Positions 41,601 through 50,419 of a stretch of 64,000 bases of DNA are shown piece after piece. The position numbers and the translations under genes are program-made. How positions within the stretch are numbered: position 1 is the first letter of the stretch; each line of letters begins with the position of its first letter. This stretch comes from an uncultured Bacilli bacterium (GTDB taxonomy: Bacteria; Bacillota_I; Bacilli_A; RF39; UBA660): the NCBI GenBank assembly GCA_934167695.1, contig CAKPLP010000004.1, positions 1 to 64,000 of the forward strand, read 5' to 3'. A model generated the notes under the pieces. It did not search any database and had not been told where the DNA came from. It worked only from the letters and a program-made list of their open reading frames with translations.

Positions 41601-42923
41601 TTAATAAGAAATATTCTTCTTAGAAACCTCTATCGCAGGTCTTACACCAGTAAAGCTTTTATCACTTTTATAGTAAGAACTTCTCTTTCTAGTAGATGAA
41701 TCAACATATAATGCATTATGCGGTTCAGAAGAATCTGGAGATTCTATCCAATACCCTACTGCTCCGTTTGAAGCACTGGAATATTTAGTATTTTCTAATA
41801 AATAATTACATTTAGCTAGTTCAAAATTGCATGCTGATTTTATTTCAGCATTAGTTAACATTCTTGCTGCATAACCATCATAGCTAAAATTACTTAATGC
41901 TAACTTTAAAGAATCATCATATATATTTCTTAATCCAATAGAAGATAATTTCCATTGCTTTGTAGTTGGTAAATTAGTTATAGCTGTCATAGGTCCTACA
42001 CCATCTAAATCAGAATTATAAGCTATCAAACTAGAACTTGTTTGATCACTAACCCCATTAGTAGTATTACTATAATAAACTAATACTACATTACTATTAT
42101 TAACATCATCAACATAATAAAATCTTTCGGTATTTTTATCAAATACACCATCACCATTTACATCACAATCAAAAGCATCACCAGATTTTAAAGCTCCATC
42201 ATTACCTAAAGAACCGTAAGTAATTACTGTACCCTTATTATTTTCAACATAACCATCAGCACTACAATATGAAGTAGAAGATGTTTGAGTACAAGGAGTA
42301 GTATGTAAGGATGTCGCTCTTTTACAAAGTTTTTGTGATTCTTGACTAGTTTCTATTCTTAATTTCTTTTTAAAAACTTTAGAAGTAGCATCACTATCAA
42401 AAATACTATCATCAAGCCATACTTTTAAATTAAAAGTTGCACTTCCACCAGCATTCATCGTTCCATTATATAGTAATATACTACTATCATCAACATTTCT
42501 AGGAGTAGAAAAATTATTATTTTTTCCAATCGTATATCTAACATATTTATCTGCCAAGCGCTGTTCACCACTAGATAAATCAGCATCATCTAAATAGATA
42601 TAATAATCTCCTGTAATATTACCAGTATTTTTAAGAGTAAAAGTATACCCATTAGTTTTTTCACCCTCTGAATCACTAACACCTACAGAATTTGTTAAAG
42701 AAATCTCTGTACTACCAGAATCATCAAAACTAAAATCTAAGCTTCCTGCAATAACTCCAATATTTTTAGAGGACTCATTACTAACTTTAAGCCATGCATA
42801 ACTAGTACCAATCAAAATAACACAAGTAAACACAACTACTATAGCAAGTAAATTAATTTGCTTACGATTACTCAAATTAGTTTCACTTAATAAATCATTT
42901 TTTTCATTATTATTATCATACAT
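41601..42923 (-). CDS. Surface protein with TasA/SipW-type N-terminus and FISUMP/DUF6273-like C-terminus
   Basis: The 440-residue product has a cytoplasmic N-terminus, one hydrophobic segment ending TSYAWLKV (the TasA/camelysin-like signal-anchor style), and a repeat-poor Thr/Ser/Gly beta-rich region. A Ca-site-like DCDVNGDGVFDKN lies mid-protein. The C-terminus has KQWKLSS, ARMLTNAEIKSAC, GYWIESP and GVRPAIEVS, the layout seen in FISUMP/DUF6273-type domains. It is probably secreted or wall-associated. Four Cys between residues ~200 and 230 may pair. The start at 42923 follows AGGTGA. Substrate or ligand is unknown. Confidence 0.7.
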   Translation of the reverse strand: MYDNNNEKNDLLSETNLSNRKQINLLAIVVVFTCVILIGTSYAWLKVSNESSKNIGVIAGSLDFSFDDSGSTEISLTNSVGVSDSEGEKTNGYTFTLKNTGNITGDYYIYLDDADLSSGEQRLADKYVRYTIGKNNNFSTPRNVDDSSILLYNGTMNAGGSATFNLKVWLDDSIFDSDATSKVFKKKLRIETSQESQKLCKRATSLHTTPCTQTSSTSYCSADGYVENNKGTVITYGSLGNDGALKSGDAFDCDVNGDGVFDKNTERFYYVDDVNNSNVVLVYYSNTTNGVSDQTSSSLIAYNSDLDGVGPMTAITNLPTTKQWKLSSIGLRNIYDDSLKLALSNFSYDGYAARMLTNAEIKSACNFELAKCNYLLENTKYSSASNGAVGYWIESPDSSEPHNALYVDSSTRKRSSYYKSDKSFTGVRPAIEVSKKNISY

Positions 42924-42964
42924 AAAAGCATCACCTATCTTACTTAATTTTAACATATAACAAT

Positions 42965-43714
42965 TTAAGATTCCACCAATTTTGAAATTTTTTCTAACAT
43001 TTTTTTGCTTTTTAAGTAAAGACCTGTATACCTTTCATAATAATCATCTAAAAAATAATTAAGTTCCTTCATATTTTCTGGTTTTATAGATATTTTAGTA
43101 ATTTTATTTAAATCAACATAATAAAGCATTCTAATAAGTTTAATAGTAACATCTTTTACAATATACTGATTAGTATAACAATTTTGACATATAAATCCAC
43201 CATTACTACTATCAAGAGTAACAATATTCTCAGTATTACCACATAAGCTACAACAATCAATATTAGGTCTAACCCCAAGATAATCCAAATACTTAAGTTC
43301 TATAATATCAACAATAACATTATTATCCATTCCATCATTAATCTTATTAAGGCCATTTTTCAAGATTTCAAATATCCAACTGTCATTACTTTGCTTAAAT
43401 ACCTGACTGGTTAATTCTAATAAATAAGTTGCATAACTAATCTTTTCTAAGTTATTTAAAATATTTGCATAACTATTTAACACATCTACACTAATTAGTG
43501 TACATAACCCATCAACTTTATAATAAATATGAAATTTACCATAAATTAATTTTCTACTAACTCCTCTTAATTTACTTTTCATATTTCTGCATCCTTTAGA
43601 CATAACCCCAATAAGGCCAAATTCCTTAGTCAAAATATTTAAAATCTTACTAGATTCACTATAGTTAACATCACTTAAAATAATTCCTTCAACACATTCA
43701 ACTTTTATCTTCAT
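42965..43714 (-). CDS. recO: DNA repair protein RecO
   Basis: RecO loads RecA at gaps together with RecR. The N-terminal OB fold shows VECVEGIILSDVNYSESSKIL and ILTKEFGLIGVMSKGCRNMKSKL; the C-terminal helical part has FEILKNGLNKI and the zinc-binding CxxC pairs CSLCGN and CQNCY. Length (249) is normal. It follows era and yqzL, as in Bacillus. GGGAG precedes the ATG. Confidence 0.95.
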   Translation of the reverse strand: MKIKVECVEGIILSDVNYSESSKILNILTKEFGLIGVMSKGCRNMKSKLRGVSRKLIYGKFHIYYKVDGLCTLISVDVLNSYANILNNLEKISYATYLLELTSQVFKQSNDSWIFEILKNGLNKINDGMDNNVIVDIIELKYLDYLGVRPNIDCCSLCGNTENIVTLDSSNGGFICQNCYTNQYIVKDVTIKLIRMLYYVDLNKITKISIKPENMKELNYFLDDYYERYTGLYLKSKKMLEKISKLVES

Positions 43715-43725
43715 CCATTTCTCCC

Positions 43726-43800
43726 TTAATTTTTAAATACAACAAATAATATTTAATATCTCCTGTTTCCTTAAATAAATCCCAACTTAATTCCTTCATA
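43726..43800 (-). CDS. yqzL: YqzL-like micropeptide (24 aa)
   Basis: A very short gene between era and recO. The peptide begins MKELSWDLFKETGDIKYYLL, the pattern of the YqzL family (W-x-L-F-x-x-T-G-x-I-x-x-Y-L), found at this locus in Firmicutes. It is only 24 residues, about half the usual 47, ending at a TAA that is also the start of the recO SD region. Its AGAGGTGA SD lies in the 3' arm of a hairpin. Function unknown. Position plus motif make it a real gene. Confidence 0.75.
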
Positions 43801-43801
43801 A

Positions 43802-43831
43802 AAATCACCTCTATTAATATAGTGGTGATTT
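43802..43831 (-). other. Hairpin sequestering the yqzL SD
   Basis: AAATCACC and GGTGATTT pair, continued by CTAT/ATAG beyond an A-A mismatch. The AGAGGTGA SD of yqzL is in the 3' arm. It could damp translation of yqzL or act as a weak terminator of the upstream era transcript, as four Ts follow. Confidence 0.5.
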
Positions 43832-43841
43832 CTATTTTATT

Positions 43842-44726
43842 TTATTCATCTTCTTTCAAACCAAGTTCCAAAAAGTACTTTTCTTCATCTCTCCAATTTT
43901 TCAAAGTTTTTACATAAGTTTGTAAAAAAACTTTCTTTCCAAAAAACTCTTCTAAGTCACGTCTTGCTCTAGTTCCTACTTCTTTTAACATTTTTCCCTG
44001 TTTACCAATAATAATTTTCTTCAAATTTTCTCTTTCTACAACAACTAAAACATTAATATTAATTATATCGTTTTCCTCTTTAAACTCTTCTGTATAACAA
44101 GTTACAGTATGAGGAACTTCATTATGGGTTAACTCAAGTATTTTTTCTCTTACCATTTCACTAGCAATAAATCTACTAGATACATTAGTTAACTCATCCT
44201 CACCAAATATTCTTTCTTGTTCTGGTAAATATTTTTTTATTGTATGCTTTAAATCTTCTATATTATTCTTTTTAATTGCTGATATTGGAATAATTTCCTT
44301 AAAAGGATATAAGTCTTTAGCTAAGTCTATTTCTTTTAAAAGTTGAACCTTATCCATTTTGTCAACTTTATTAATAACTAAAAACACAGGAACATCTATA
44401 TCTTTAATTTTATCTAATATAAACTTATCACCTTTACCAATACCAGTTGAACCGTCCACTAAAAATAAAATAACATCAACACTATCAGTATTAGAATAAC
44501 TCTTTTTATTAAGCATACTATCAAGTTTATTACCGGGTTTATGAATTCCGGGTGTATCAACAAAAATTATTTGACTATCTAAATCATTATAAATACCGTT
44601 TATAACATTACGAGTTGTTCCAACTTTATCACTAGTAATTGCCAATTTCATATCTAATATACTATTCATTAAAGTACTTTTTCCAACATTCGGACGTCCT
44701 ACTAAACTAACAAAACCAACTCTCAT
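43842..44726 (-). CDS. era: GTPase Era
   Basis: Essential GTPase that binds 16S rRNA during 30S maturation. G1 is GRPNVGKST; then TTRNVINGIYN with switch I, G3 VDTPGIHKPGN, G4 NKVDKMD and the ISAIKKNN G5. The C-terminal KH domain is recognisable by ENLKKIIIGKQGKMLKEVGTRARRDLE with the GxxG loop. Length 294 is standard. It overlaps cdd by four bases. Confidence 0.98.
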   Translation of the reverse strand: MRVGFVSLVGRPNVGKSTLMNSILDMKLAITSDKVGTTRNVINGIYNDLDSQIIFVDTPGIHKPGNKLDSMLNKKSYSNTDSVDVILFLVDGSTGIGKGDKFILDKIKDIDVPVFLVINKVDKMDKVQLLKEIDLAKDLYPFKEIIPISAIKKNNIEDLKHTIKKYLPEQERIFGEDELTNVSSRFIASEMVREKILELTHNEVPHTVTCYTEEFKEENDIININVLVVVERENLKKIIIGKQGKMLKEVGTRARRDLEEFFGKKVFLQTYVKTLKNWRDEEKYFLELGLKEDE

Positions 44727-45106
44727 TTTAAATCATCCCCTGAAAAACTATATGGTGTAAGTTCCTTTACAGTTACACTTTTCATAGTATCATCATAATA
44801 AATAACTATTTCCATATCTAAATTACATAATTCAACTAATGCTTGTCTACATATAAAACAAGGATACAATTCCTTATTTGTTTTTGCTTTCAAATAAATC
44901 TTTTTAAAATTTTCTTTCTTATATCCATTACTAATTGCACTAAAAATAGCATTTCTTTCAGCACAAATCCCTGCTTGAGGAGATGCTGTTTCTACATTAA
45001 CACCATAAAACAAAGTACCATCATCACACTCTAAAATTGCAGCAACAGGGTAATCAAAATATGTACTAACACTTCTTTCAAGTAATAAATCTAATTTTTC
45101 CTTCAT
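44723..45106 (-). CDS. cdd: Cytidine deaminase
   Basis: Converts cytidine and deoxycytidine to uridine forms. The zinc site is CAERNAIFSAI, where Cys, Glu and flanking residues replace the HAE of E. coli, together with PCFICRQ. The 127-residue size is that of tetrameric Cdd. The start at 45106 lies seven bases after AGGAG. It sits between dgkA and era, the conserved Firmicutes order. Confidence 0.96.
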   Translation of the reverse strand: MKEKLDLLLERSVSTYFDYPVAAILECDDGTLFYGVNVETASPQAGICAERNAIFSAISNGYKKENFKKIYLKAKTNKELYPCFICRQALVELCNLDMEIVIYYDDTMKSVTVKELTPYSFSGDDLK

Positions 45107-45119
45107 AAAATCACTCCTA

Positions 45120-45527
45120 CTATTTAGCAAAATAATTTATAAAATATGGATAAAATATAATAACCTCACCAATAAAAGCAAAAATGCTCATCATAAATGT
45201 TGCACTACTACCAACATCCTTAGCTCTTTTTGCAAGAGGATGTATATTTTGGGTTACCAAATCAACATTAGCCTCTATTGCAGTATTCAAAAGCTCAATA
45301 CAAAGAATAAGACCCATTAAAATAATAGAAAAAATCCAATCATATCTATTTATTTTAAAGAAAATCCCACAGAAAATAACAACAAGGCTCATTACAAAAT
45401 GAATTAATAAGCTTTGCTCTTCATGATAGCTAGAAACTAATCCATTAATTGAATTAATAACACTTCTTTTAACTCGACGTAATTCAAACTTTTTCTTTCG
45501 ATCAAATTTTTTTCCTAGTAATACCAT
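45120..45527 (-). CDS. dgkA: Diacylglycerol/undecaprenol kinase (DgkA/UdpK)
   Basis: Small membrane kinase. In Gram-positives members of this family phosphorylate undecaprenol, which feeds the carrier-lipid pool. The signature ELLNTAIEANVDLV and LAKRAKDVGSSATFM are present in the second half, between three hydrophobic segments; the metal-binding Glu and Asn of the first are intact. Length 135 is normal, with a basic N-terminal stretch. It overlaps ybeY by 26 bases; the start codon is not certain because the SD is close to the ATG. Confidence 0.92.
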   Translation of the reverse strand: MVLLGKKFDRKKKFELRRVKRSVINSINGLVSSYHEEQSLLIHFVMSLVVIFCGIFFKINRYDWIFSIILMGLILCIELLNTAIEANVDLVTQNIHPLAKRAKDVGSSATFMMSIFAFIGEVIIFYPYFINYFAK

Positions 45528-45963
45528 ATTCCCTTAATACCTCCTCCTGTTTTGCAAACATTACTTTTTCTTCTTCTTCATTCATATGATCATATCCAAG
45601 TAAATGATAAAAACCATGAACAGCCAAGAAAGATAACTCTCTCAAAAAAGAATGTCCATACTCAATAGCCTGACTTTTAGCTTTTTCAAGAGAAATATAA
45701 ATATCGCCAAGGATTCTTTCATCACTACCATTAATAACCTGTTCATCATCTTCAAGTGCAAAAGTAATAACATCAGTTTCCCTATCTATATTTCTATAAT
45801 TTTTATTTAAATTATGAATATAATCATTATCAACAATAATTATATCAAAAGAAGTATTAACTAATTTTTCCTTTTCCATTGCAAATAAAAGTATTTCATG
45901 TACTTTATCCAATTCCTTAATCTCTTCATCAGTTAAATTATTAATTTCTATACTATTCATCAA
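45502..45963 (-). CDS. ybeY: Endoribonuclease YbeY
   Basis: rRNA maturation and ribosome quality-control RNase. The zinc motif HGFYHLLGYDHMN (H-x3-H-x5-H) is at the C-terminal third, and the upstream YRNIDRETDVITFAL and ILGDIYISLEKA match the family. Length 153 is normal. In most Firmicutes phoH precedes ybeY; here the preceding gene is a VanZ homologue. Confidence 0.96.
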   Translation of the reverse strand: MMNSIEINNLTDEEIKELDKVHEILLFAMEKEKLVNTSFDIIIVDNDYIHNLNKNYRNIDRETDVITFALEDDEQVINGSDERILGDIYISLEKAKSQAIEYGHSFLRELSFLAVHGFYHLLGYDHMNEEEEKVMFAKQEEVLREYGITRKKI

Positions 45964-45989
45964 ATCACCACACCATCATTATACATCGA

Positions 45990-46577
45990 TTATATCAAAG
46001 TTAAAAGCCCTAGTAAAAGAATTATAGAACAAATATCCAAAAAAATTTCACTTTTAAATATATTAGGAAGTCTTTTAGAAATATTAACAAATAATAAATA
46101 AACATAAAATCCTATAAATCCACCAAGTGTATTAAGAAGAATATCATCAACATCAAACACACGTCCTATACTCATTTGTACAACTTCTATAGTAACAGAA
46201 CCAATTAAAGTTAAAAAGACGATTAGTTTAGGTCTTTCTTCGCTTAAATAATAACTAGTAAAAAAACCATATGGTAAAAAAAGTAAAATATTTCCAAGAA
46301 CATTCTTTAAGAATAATCTACTTCCTATTTTATAACGAAAAATTTCTTTAAATGGAACAAAATTATTGGTAGACCAACTAACAACATCTTGACTAGTAAC
46401 AATTTGGAAAAGAACTAAAACATAAATTATAGACATTAATGAAAAAAGTTCTTTATAAAGAGTAAAATGCTTATTATTTTTAATTAAATAAGTAAGTCTA
46501 AGACATGATATAACCACTACACTAACTAAAATCATTGGCCATGTGCTATCAATTACATTATTTATAATACTACTCAT
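45990..46577 (-). CDS. VanZ family membrane protein
   Basis: A 195-residue protein with five predicted helices. VanZ landmarks are NFVPFKEIFRYKIG, LFLKNVLGNILLFLPYGF and FDVDDILLNTLGGFIGFYVY. VanZ proteins are linked to low-level teicoplanin resistance in enterococci, but their biochemical role is unknown. It overlaps yqfD by eight bases and occupies the place where phoH is usually found. Confidence 0.9.
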   Translation of the reverse strand: MSSIINNVIDSTWPMILVSVVVISCLRLTYLIKNNKHFTLYKELFSLMSIIYVLVLFQIVTSQDVVSWSTNNFVPFKEIFRYKIGSRLFLKNVLGNILLFLPYGFFTSYYLSEERPKLIVFLTLIGSVTIEVVQMSIGRVFDVDDILLNTLGGFIGFYVYLLFVNISKRLPNIFKSEIFLDICSIILLLGLLTLI

Positions 46578-47715
46578 CTGCTTCCTCCTTAAGACTAAGA
46601 TCAGTAATTTTTCGATAATCTGTAATATCTTCTTTTGTTTTTAAAAATACATCTACTACTATTTTACTATTTTTAATAGATTTTTTCAAAACTTTTTCCA
46701 AGATTATATTTCTTTTTTTAAATTTACTAGCTGCTAACTCTATAGCCTTTTGGTCAACATTATTAATGTTATAGCTTTTTTGAATAACTTTTGTTTCCTT
46801 CTTATCTTCAATTACTACTTTAATAGGTAGTAAATCATTTTCAAGTATTTTTTGCTCATCAAATGAGTAATTCTTATAATGATTTAATTCAAAACTAATA
46901 TTTTGATTTAAAAATTTAAAAGTTAAAACCTTTTTCTTCTTACCAGTTTCAAACTCTTCATAATAGTTAGTTGGAATTTCAACCTGAACCTTATACCATA
47001 CTTCCCCTATAATTTGTCCATCCGCACGTATTTTACTAACTTCAGTATCTTTATTCTTAATAGTACCACTTATTATTACATCACCTTTTTTTACATAATC
47101 GTACTTCTTTTTAACAATTTCACCATCACTTGCATTAATATTTAAAATCATTGCATCCTTTTTTGCAATAATATCCCTAGGAGAATTATCCTGCTTATTT
47201 ATCTTCTTCTTTCTCTCTTCAACATTTACAATATATTTTGTACCTATACGATCAATTTCTAACCACTCAATTCTCTCTTTTTCCTTTAAAAGTATTTTCT
47301 TCTTTATTTTTTCCTTCTCATCATAACTAAGAACAAAATGGTACTTTTCTAATCCATACTTTCGTAAATCCTCACTTATTAAACTTCTAATCTCTTCCTT
47401 AGTATGAACAACCTCAACAGAAAATATAATATTAGACAAAAATATTAAAAGACCAAGTCCAATCAAAAAAAATAGTAATAAATATCTATACTTATAAATC
47501 AAATATCTACATTTTTCTACTCCAAATCTATTAAGTATTTTAATACTACAACTAGTTTTCATTTTCTTAATTTTATTATATCCATCTTGATCAACAATAA
47601 TAATTAACTTTTCTTTTTCCTCCTGAATATAATAAAGTTCTACTTTTTCTTTAATTAAAGTACTCAAAAAATATCTAAGAGAATATCCTGTTATTTGTAA
47701 CTTATATTTATTCAT
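46570..47715 (-). CDS. yqfD: Sporulation protein YqfD
   Basis: Membrane protein related to SpoIVA-dependent coat steps, expressed in the mother cell in spore formers. The sequence matches YqfD: a soluble N-terminal domain, one TM segment (about residues 81-101, LLLFFLIGLGLLIFLSNIIF), then a long extracytoplasmic domain with EWLEIDRIGTKYIVNVEERKK, KKDAMILNINASDGEIV and KKGDVIISGTI. Length 381 is typical. It is coupled to yqfC by an eight-base overlap. Confidence 0.92.
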   Translation of the reverse strand: MNKYKLQITGYSLRYFLSTLIKEKVELYYIQEEKEKLIIIVDQDGYNKIKKMKTSCSIKILNRFGVEKCRYLIYKYRYLLLFFLIGLGLLIFLSNIIFSVEVVHTKEEIRSLISEDLRKYGLEKYHFVLSYDEKEKIKKKILLKEKERIEWLEIDRIGTKYIVNVEERKKKINKQDNSPRDIIAKKDAMILNINASDGEIVKKKYDYVKKGDVIISGTIKNKDTEVSKIRADGQIIGEVWYKVQVEIPTNYYEEFETGKKKKVLTFKFLNQNISFELNHYKNYSFDEQKILENDLLPIKVVIEDKKETKVIQKSYNINNVDQKAIELAASKFKKRNIILEKVLKKSIKNSKIVVDVFLKTKEDITDYRKITDLSLKEEADE

Positions 47716-47947
47716 TTATAACCTCAATAGCATCAATATCACCAGTAATTAATAATTCACTATCCAGTAACTTACTAAGAACAAGATTATTACCCTTTAC
47801 ATTTATTTTGCAAAATGAAGTAGTAAAAATCATCTCCTTGCTATTTATTTGTAACAATTCTTGATAATTTAAAACATTAACTCTTCCTTTAAGTAAATTT
47901 AATTGAAACTCACTATTATCAATATATTCTCTAATATTTCTAAGCAT
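47708..47947 (-). CDS. yqfC: YabP/YqfC family sporulation protein
   Basis: Small beta-rich protein of 79 residues. The family pattern is seen in GRVNVLNYQELLQINSKEMIF and KINVKGNNLVLSKLLDSELLITGDI, and the gene precedes yqfD as in spore formers. The ATG at 47947 is taken over an upstream TTG because GGTGA lies before it. Together with yqfD it implies a sporulation ancestry. The core sporulation genes are outside the window. Confidence 0.85.
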   Translation of the reverse strand: MLRNIREYIDNSEFQLNLLKGRVNVLNYQELLQINSKEMIFTTSFCKINVKGNNLVLSKLLDSELLITGDIDAIEVINE

Positions 47948-48003
47948 ATCTTTCACCAATATAAACTTATGAGTTAAAAACAAATTTTAGTAAAATTTAT
48001 AAT

Positions 48004-48026
48004 AAAAAAAGAACCTAAGTTCTTAA
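48004..48026 (-). terminator. Terminator overlapping the stop of the 56-residue gene
   Basis: AAGAAC and GTTCTT pair around TTAG, followed on the minus strand by seven Ts. Confidence 0.8.
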
Positions 48027-48193
48027 TCCATGTCCATATCATCTAATTTATCTGCGAATGTACCAGCCATGTCTTTAACTTTAACTTTCATATCACAAAT
48101 AATATTGGGATTTTTTTTATACATCATCCATGCTCCTATTCCAATACCTGTAAATATTAAAGCACTTACTGCCATTTTCCCATTTTTTTTCAT
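48023..48193 (-). CDS. Small membrane protein (56 aa), YtxH-like
   Basis: A gene too short to be noticed easily. The peptide has a Lys-rich N-terminus, one membrane segment (about residues 6-25, ending AWMMYKKN), then an amphipathic charged tail reading MKVKVKDMAGTFADKLDDM. The AGGTGATTATAA SD and the terminator directly after the stop support it. Topology resembles YtxH-type membrane proteins; function unknown. Confidence 0.75.
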   Translation of the reverse strand: MKKNGKMAVSALIFTGIGIGAWMMYKKNPNIICDMKVKVKDMAGTFADKLDDMDMD

Positions 48194-48229
48194 TTATAAT
48201 CACCTCATATATAATATGGATAACTAAAA

Positions 48230-50419
48230 TTATTTTATACCATTAATCAAAAAATTCTTAATACTAGTTCTTCTAATATCTGTAACAGTATTATGAATAG
48301 CATATTCCAAACAAGAAATATCTCCAATTAAAAACAACTTCTTTTTACATCTAGTAATAGCAGTATAAATAAGTTTACGATAAAGCATTTTATTAAAACT
48401 TTTTGCAAGTGGAATAATAACAATATCAAATTCACTACCTTGAGCCTTATGAATCGAAATAGCATACGCTTTTTTAAAATTTAAAAAGCCCGTAGGTGTA
48501 TATTTAACTAAATCTCCATCAAAATCTATATATACTTCCTTTTTATTTTTACTTACAATTTTTTCAATAATACCAATATCTCCGTTATAAACATTATCAT
48601 CAGGCATATTAGTAAGTTGAATTACTTTATCCCCTTCTCTATATAAGACATCTCCAATTAATATTTCTTTTTTCGTATTTTTTTTAGGATTAAAAACATC
48701 CTGTAAATATACATTAATATTATCTATTCCATTAATAGTTTTATACATTGGTGCTAAAATTTGTATTTTCTTATATGAATAATCAGAATACGTTTTACAT
48801 ATTTCCTCTATTTTAGAAATAATAGAATCATTATCACATTCAATAAAAGTTAAATCATCTTCTTTATTAAAAATTTGCATATCTAACTGATTATTTTTAA
48901 TATAATGAGCCAAACTAATAATATTACTTCCTTCTTTTTGACGATATAAAGTATTTAAACAACAAACATTAAGCATATTACTACCTATTAAATCAGATAA
49001 AACCTGCCCCGGACCAACACTAGGTAGTTGTTCAACATCTCCAACTAAAACTATTTTTGTATTTATACTAAGTCCTTTAAGCAAACTACTAAATAAATAT
49101 GTATCAATCATACTAGCTTCATCTACTAAAACAAAAGAAACCTTACTTTTATTATACTCATTAACCTGAAATTTATTATTATCCTTGTTCCATTTTAAAA
49201 ACCTATGAATAGTAGAACTTGGTAAATTAGTTGCCTCACTCATTCTTTTAGCCGCTCTACCAGTTGGTGCTAATAAAGCAATATTATCCCTTAATTTATC
49301 ATAACTAAGTTTATTAATCTCTTTATATAACTCACAAATTGCTCTCATAATAGTTGTTTTACCAGTTCCGGGACCACCTGTTATAATTAAAAAACTCTTT
49401 AAATAACTATTAATAATAGCATTCTCCTGATCACTATTATAACAAGTATTAAAATACCCTTCTATTTTTTGTAAATAACCTTTAATATCATCAACCTTAT
49501 TATCATCCTTATGCTGTAAAATATTAATTCTATTAACAATAAAACATTCTGCATCATACATCTTTCTTAAATAATACTTATCCCCTAACTTAACCAATTT
49601 ACCATCATTAACTAGATTCTTAATTGCCTCATCATATAATTCATCACTAATTGCATACTTTAAAATTCTTGTTATTAAAGGTTTTATTTCTTCCAAAAAA
49701 TAATAACTATGTCCATAACTATTACTAACTTCCGATATAGCATAAATAATAGATGCTTCTATTCTATTTATATCATCTACAGAAATAGAATTATTAAGTG
49801 CAAGATAATCTATTCTTTTAAAAGAAAACTTATCAATATCATCAAGTATTTGATAAATATTTGAAGAGACAGCATCTATACTACTTGATCTATATTTATT
49901 ATAAATAAGCATTGCCTCTTTAGTATTAAAACCTATATCATTTAATTTAATAATTATATTATAACTTTCTTCATATTCTAATAACTTATTATGCAAATTA
50001 TTTGAATCCTTTTCCGTTATACCGGGGATAAGTACTAAATTACTAGGATTATCTAAAATAGTATTCAAAGTATCCTTTCCCAAAACATCTACTATTTTTT
50101 TTGCTTTCCCTGTACCTATTCCTTTAAATAAACCACTACTCAAAAAATCAACAATAGCATCTTTATCTTCAGGTTTACATCTTTCATAACTATCTACCTG
50201 AAATTGTAATCCATATTTACTATGCTCAACCATGCTACCAAAAAATTGATAAGTATCCATATCATTAAGCTCATGAAAATATCCAGTAAAAGTAATAGTT
50301 TTATCTACATAAGAAGAAAAATCATCACTAGCATCATTAACATGAAAAAGTCCAACTACATAACCAGTATTAGTTTGATAAATATTTCTTTTATATTTTC
50401 CCTTTACAAAACTACTCAT
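48230..50419 (-). CDS. recD2: RecD2-type ATP-dependent helicase
   Basis: SF1B 5'-3' helicase not associated with RecBC. The N-terminal OB-like part is followed by helix-hairpin-helix segments GLFKGIGTGKAKKIVDVLG and LVLIPGITEKDSNNL, then Walker A ITGGPGTGKTTIMRAI, Walker B VLVDEASMID, GDVEQLPSVGPG, and late motifs KAYAISIHKAQGSEFD and LIYTAITRCKKKL. Length 729 is typical for RecD2. It overlaps mtaB by eight bases. Presence of AddAB elsewhere in the window is consistent, as RecD2 acts separately. Confidence 0.95.
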   Translation of the reverse strand: MSSFVKGKYKRNIYQTNTGYVVGLFHVNDASDDFSSYVDKTITFTGYFHELNDMDTYQFFGSMVEHSKYGLQFQVDSYERCKPEDKDAIVDFLSSGLFKGIGTGKAKKIVDVLGKDTLNTILDNPSNLVLIPGITEKDSNNLHNKLLEYEESYNIIIKLNDIGFNTKEAMLIYNKYRSSSIDAVSSNIYQILDDIDKFSFKRIDYLALNNSISVDDINRIEASIIYAISEVSNSYGHSYYFLEEIKPLITRILKYAISDELYDEAIKNLVNDGKLVKLGDKYYLRKMYDAECFIVNRINILQHKDDNKVDDIKGYLQKIEGYFNTCYNSDQENAIINSYLKSFLIITGGPGTGKTTIMRAICELYKEINKLSYDKLRDNIALLAPTGRAAKRMSEATNLPSSTIHRFLKWNKDNNKFQVNEYNKSKVSFVLVDEASMIDTYLFSSLLKGLSINTKIVLVGDVEQLPSVGPGQVLSDLIGSNMLNVCCLNTLYRQKEGSNIISLAHYIKNNQLDMQIFNKEDDLTFIECDNDSIISKIEEICKTYSDYSYKKIQILAPMYKTINGIDNINVYLQDVFNPKKNTKKEILIGDVLYREGDKVIQLTNMPDDNVYNGDIGIIEKIVSKNKKEVYIDFDGDLVKYTPTGFLNFKKAYAISIHKAQGSEFDIVIIPLAKSFNKMLYRKLIYTAITRCKKKLFLIGDISCLEYAIHNTVTDIRRTSIKNFLINGIK

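Noticed and set aside
41601..42923. Sortase-anchored surface protein
   Set aside because: No LPxTG motif or basic tail at the C-terminus.
43802..43831. Hairpin as a strong terminator of era
   Set aside because: T run too short and the SD of yqzL is in its arm; described as a hairpin of uncertain role.
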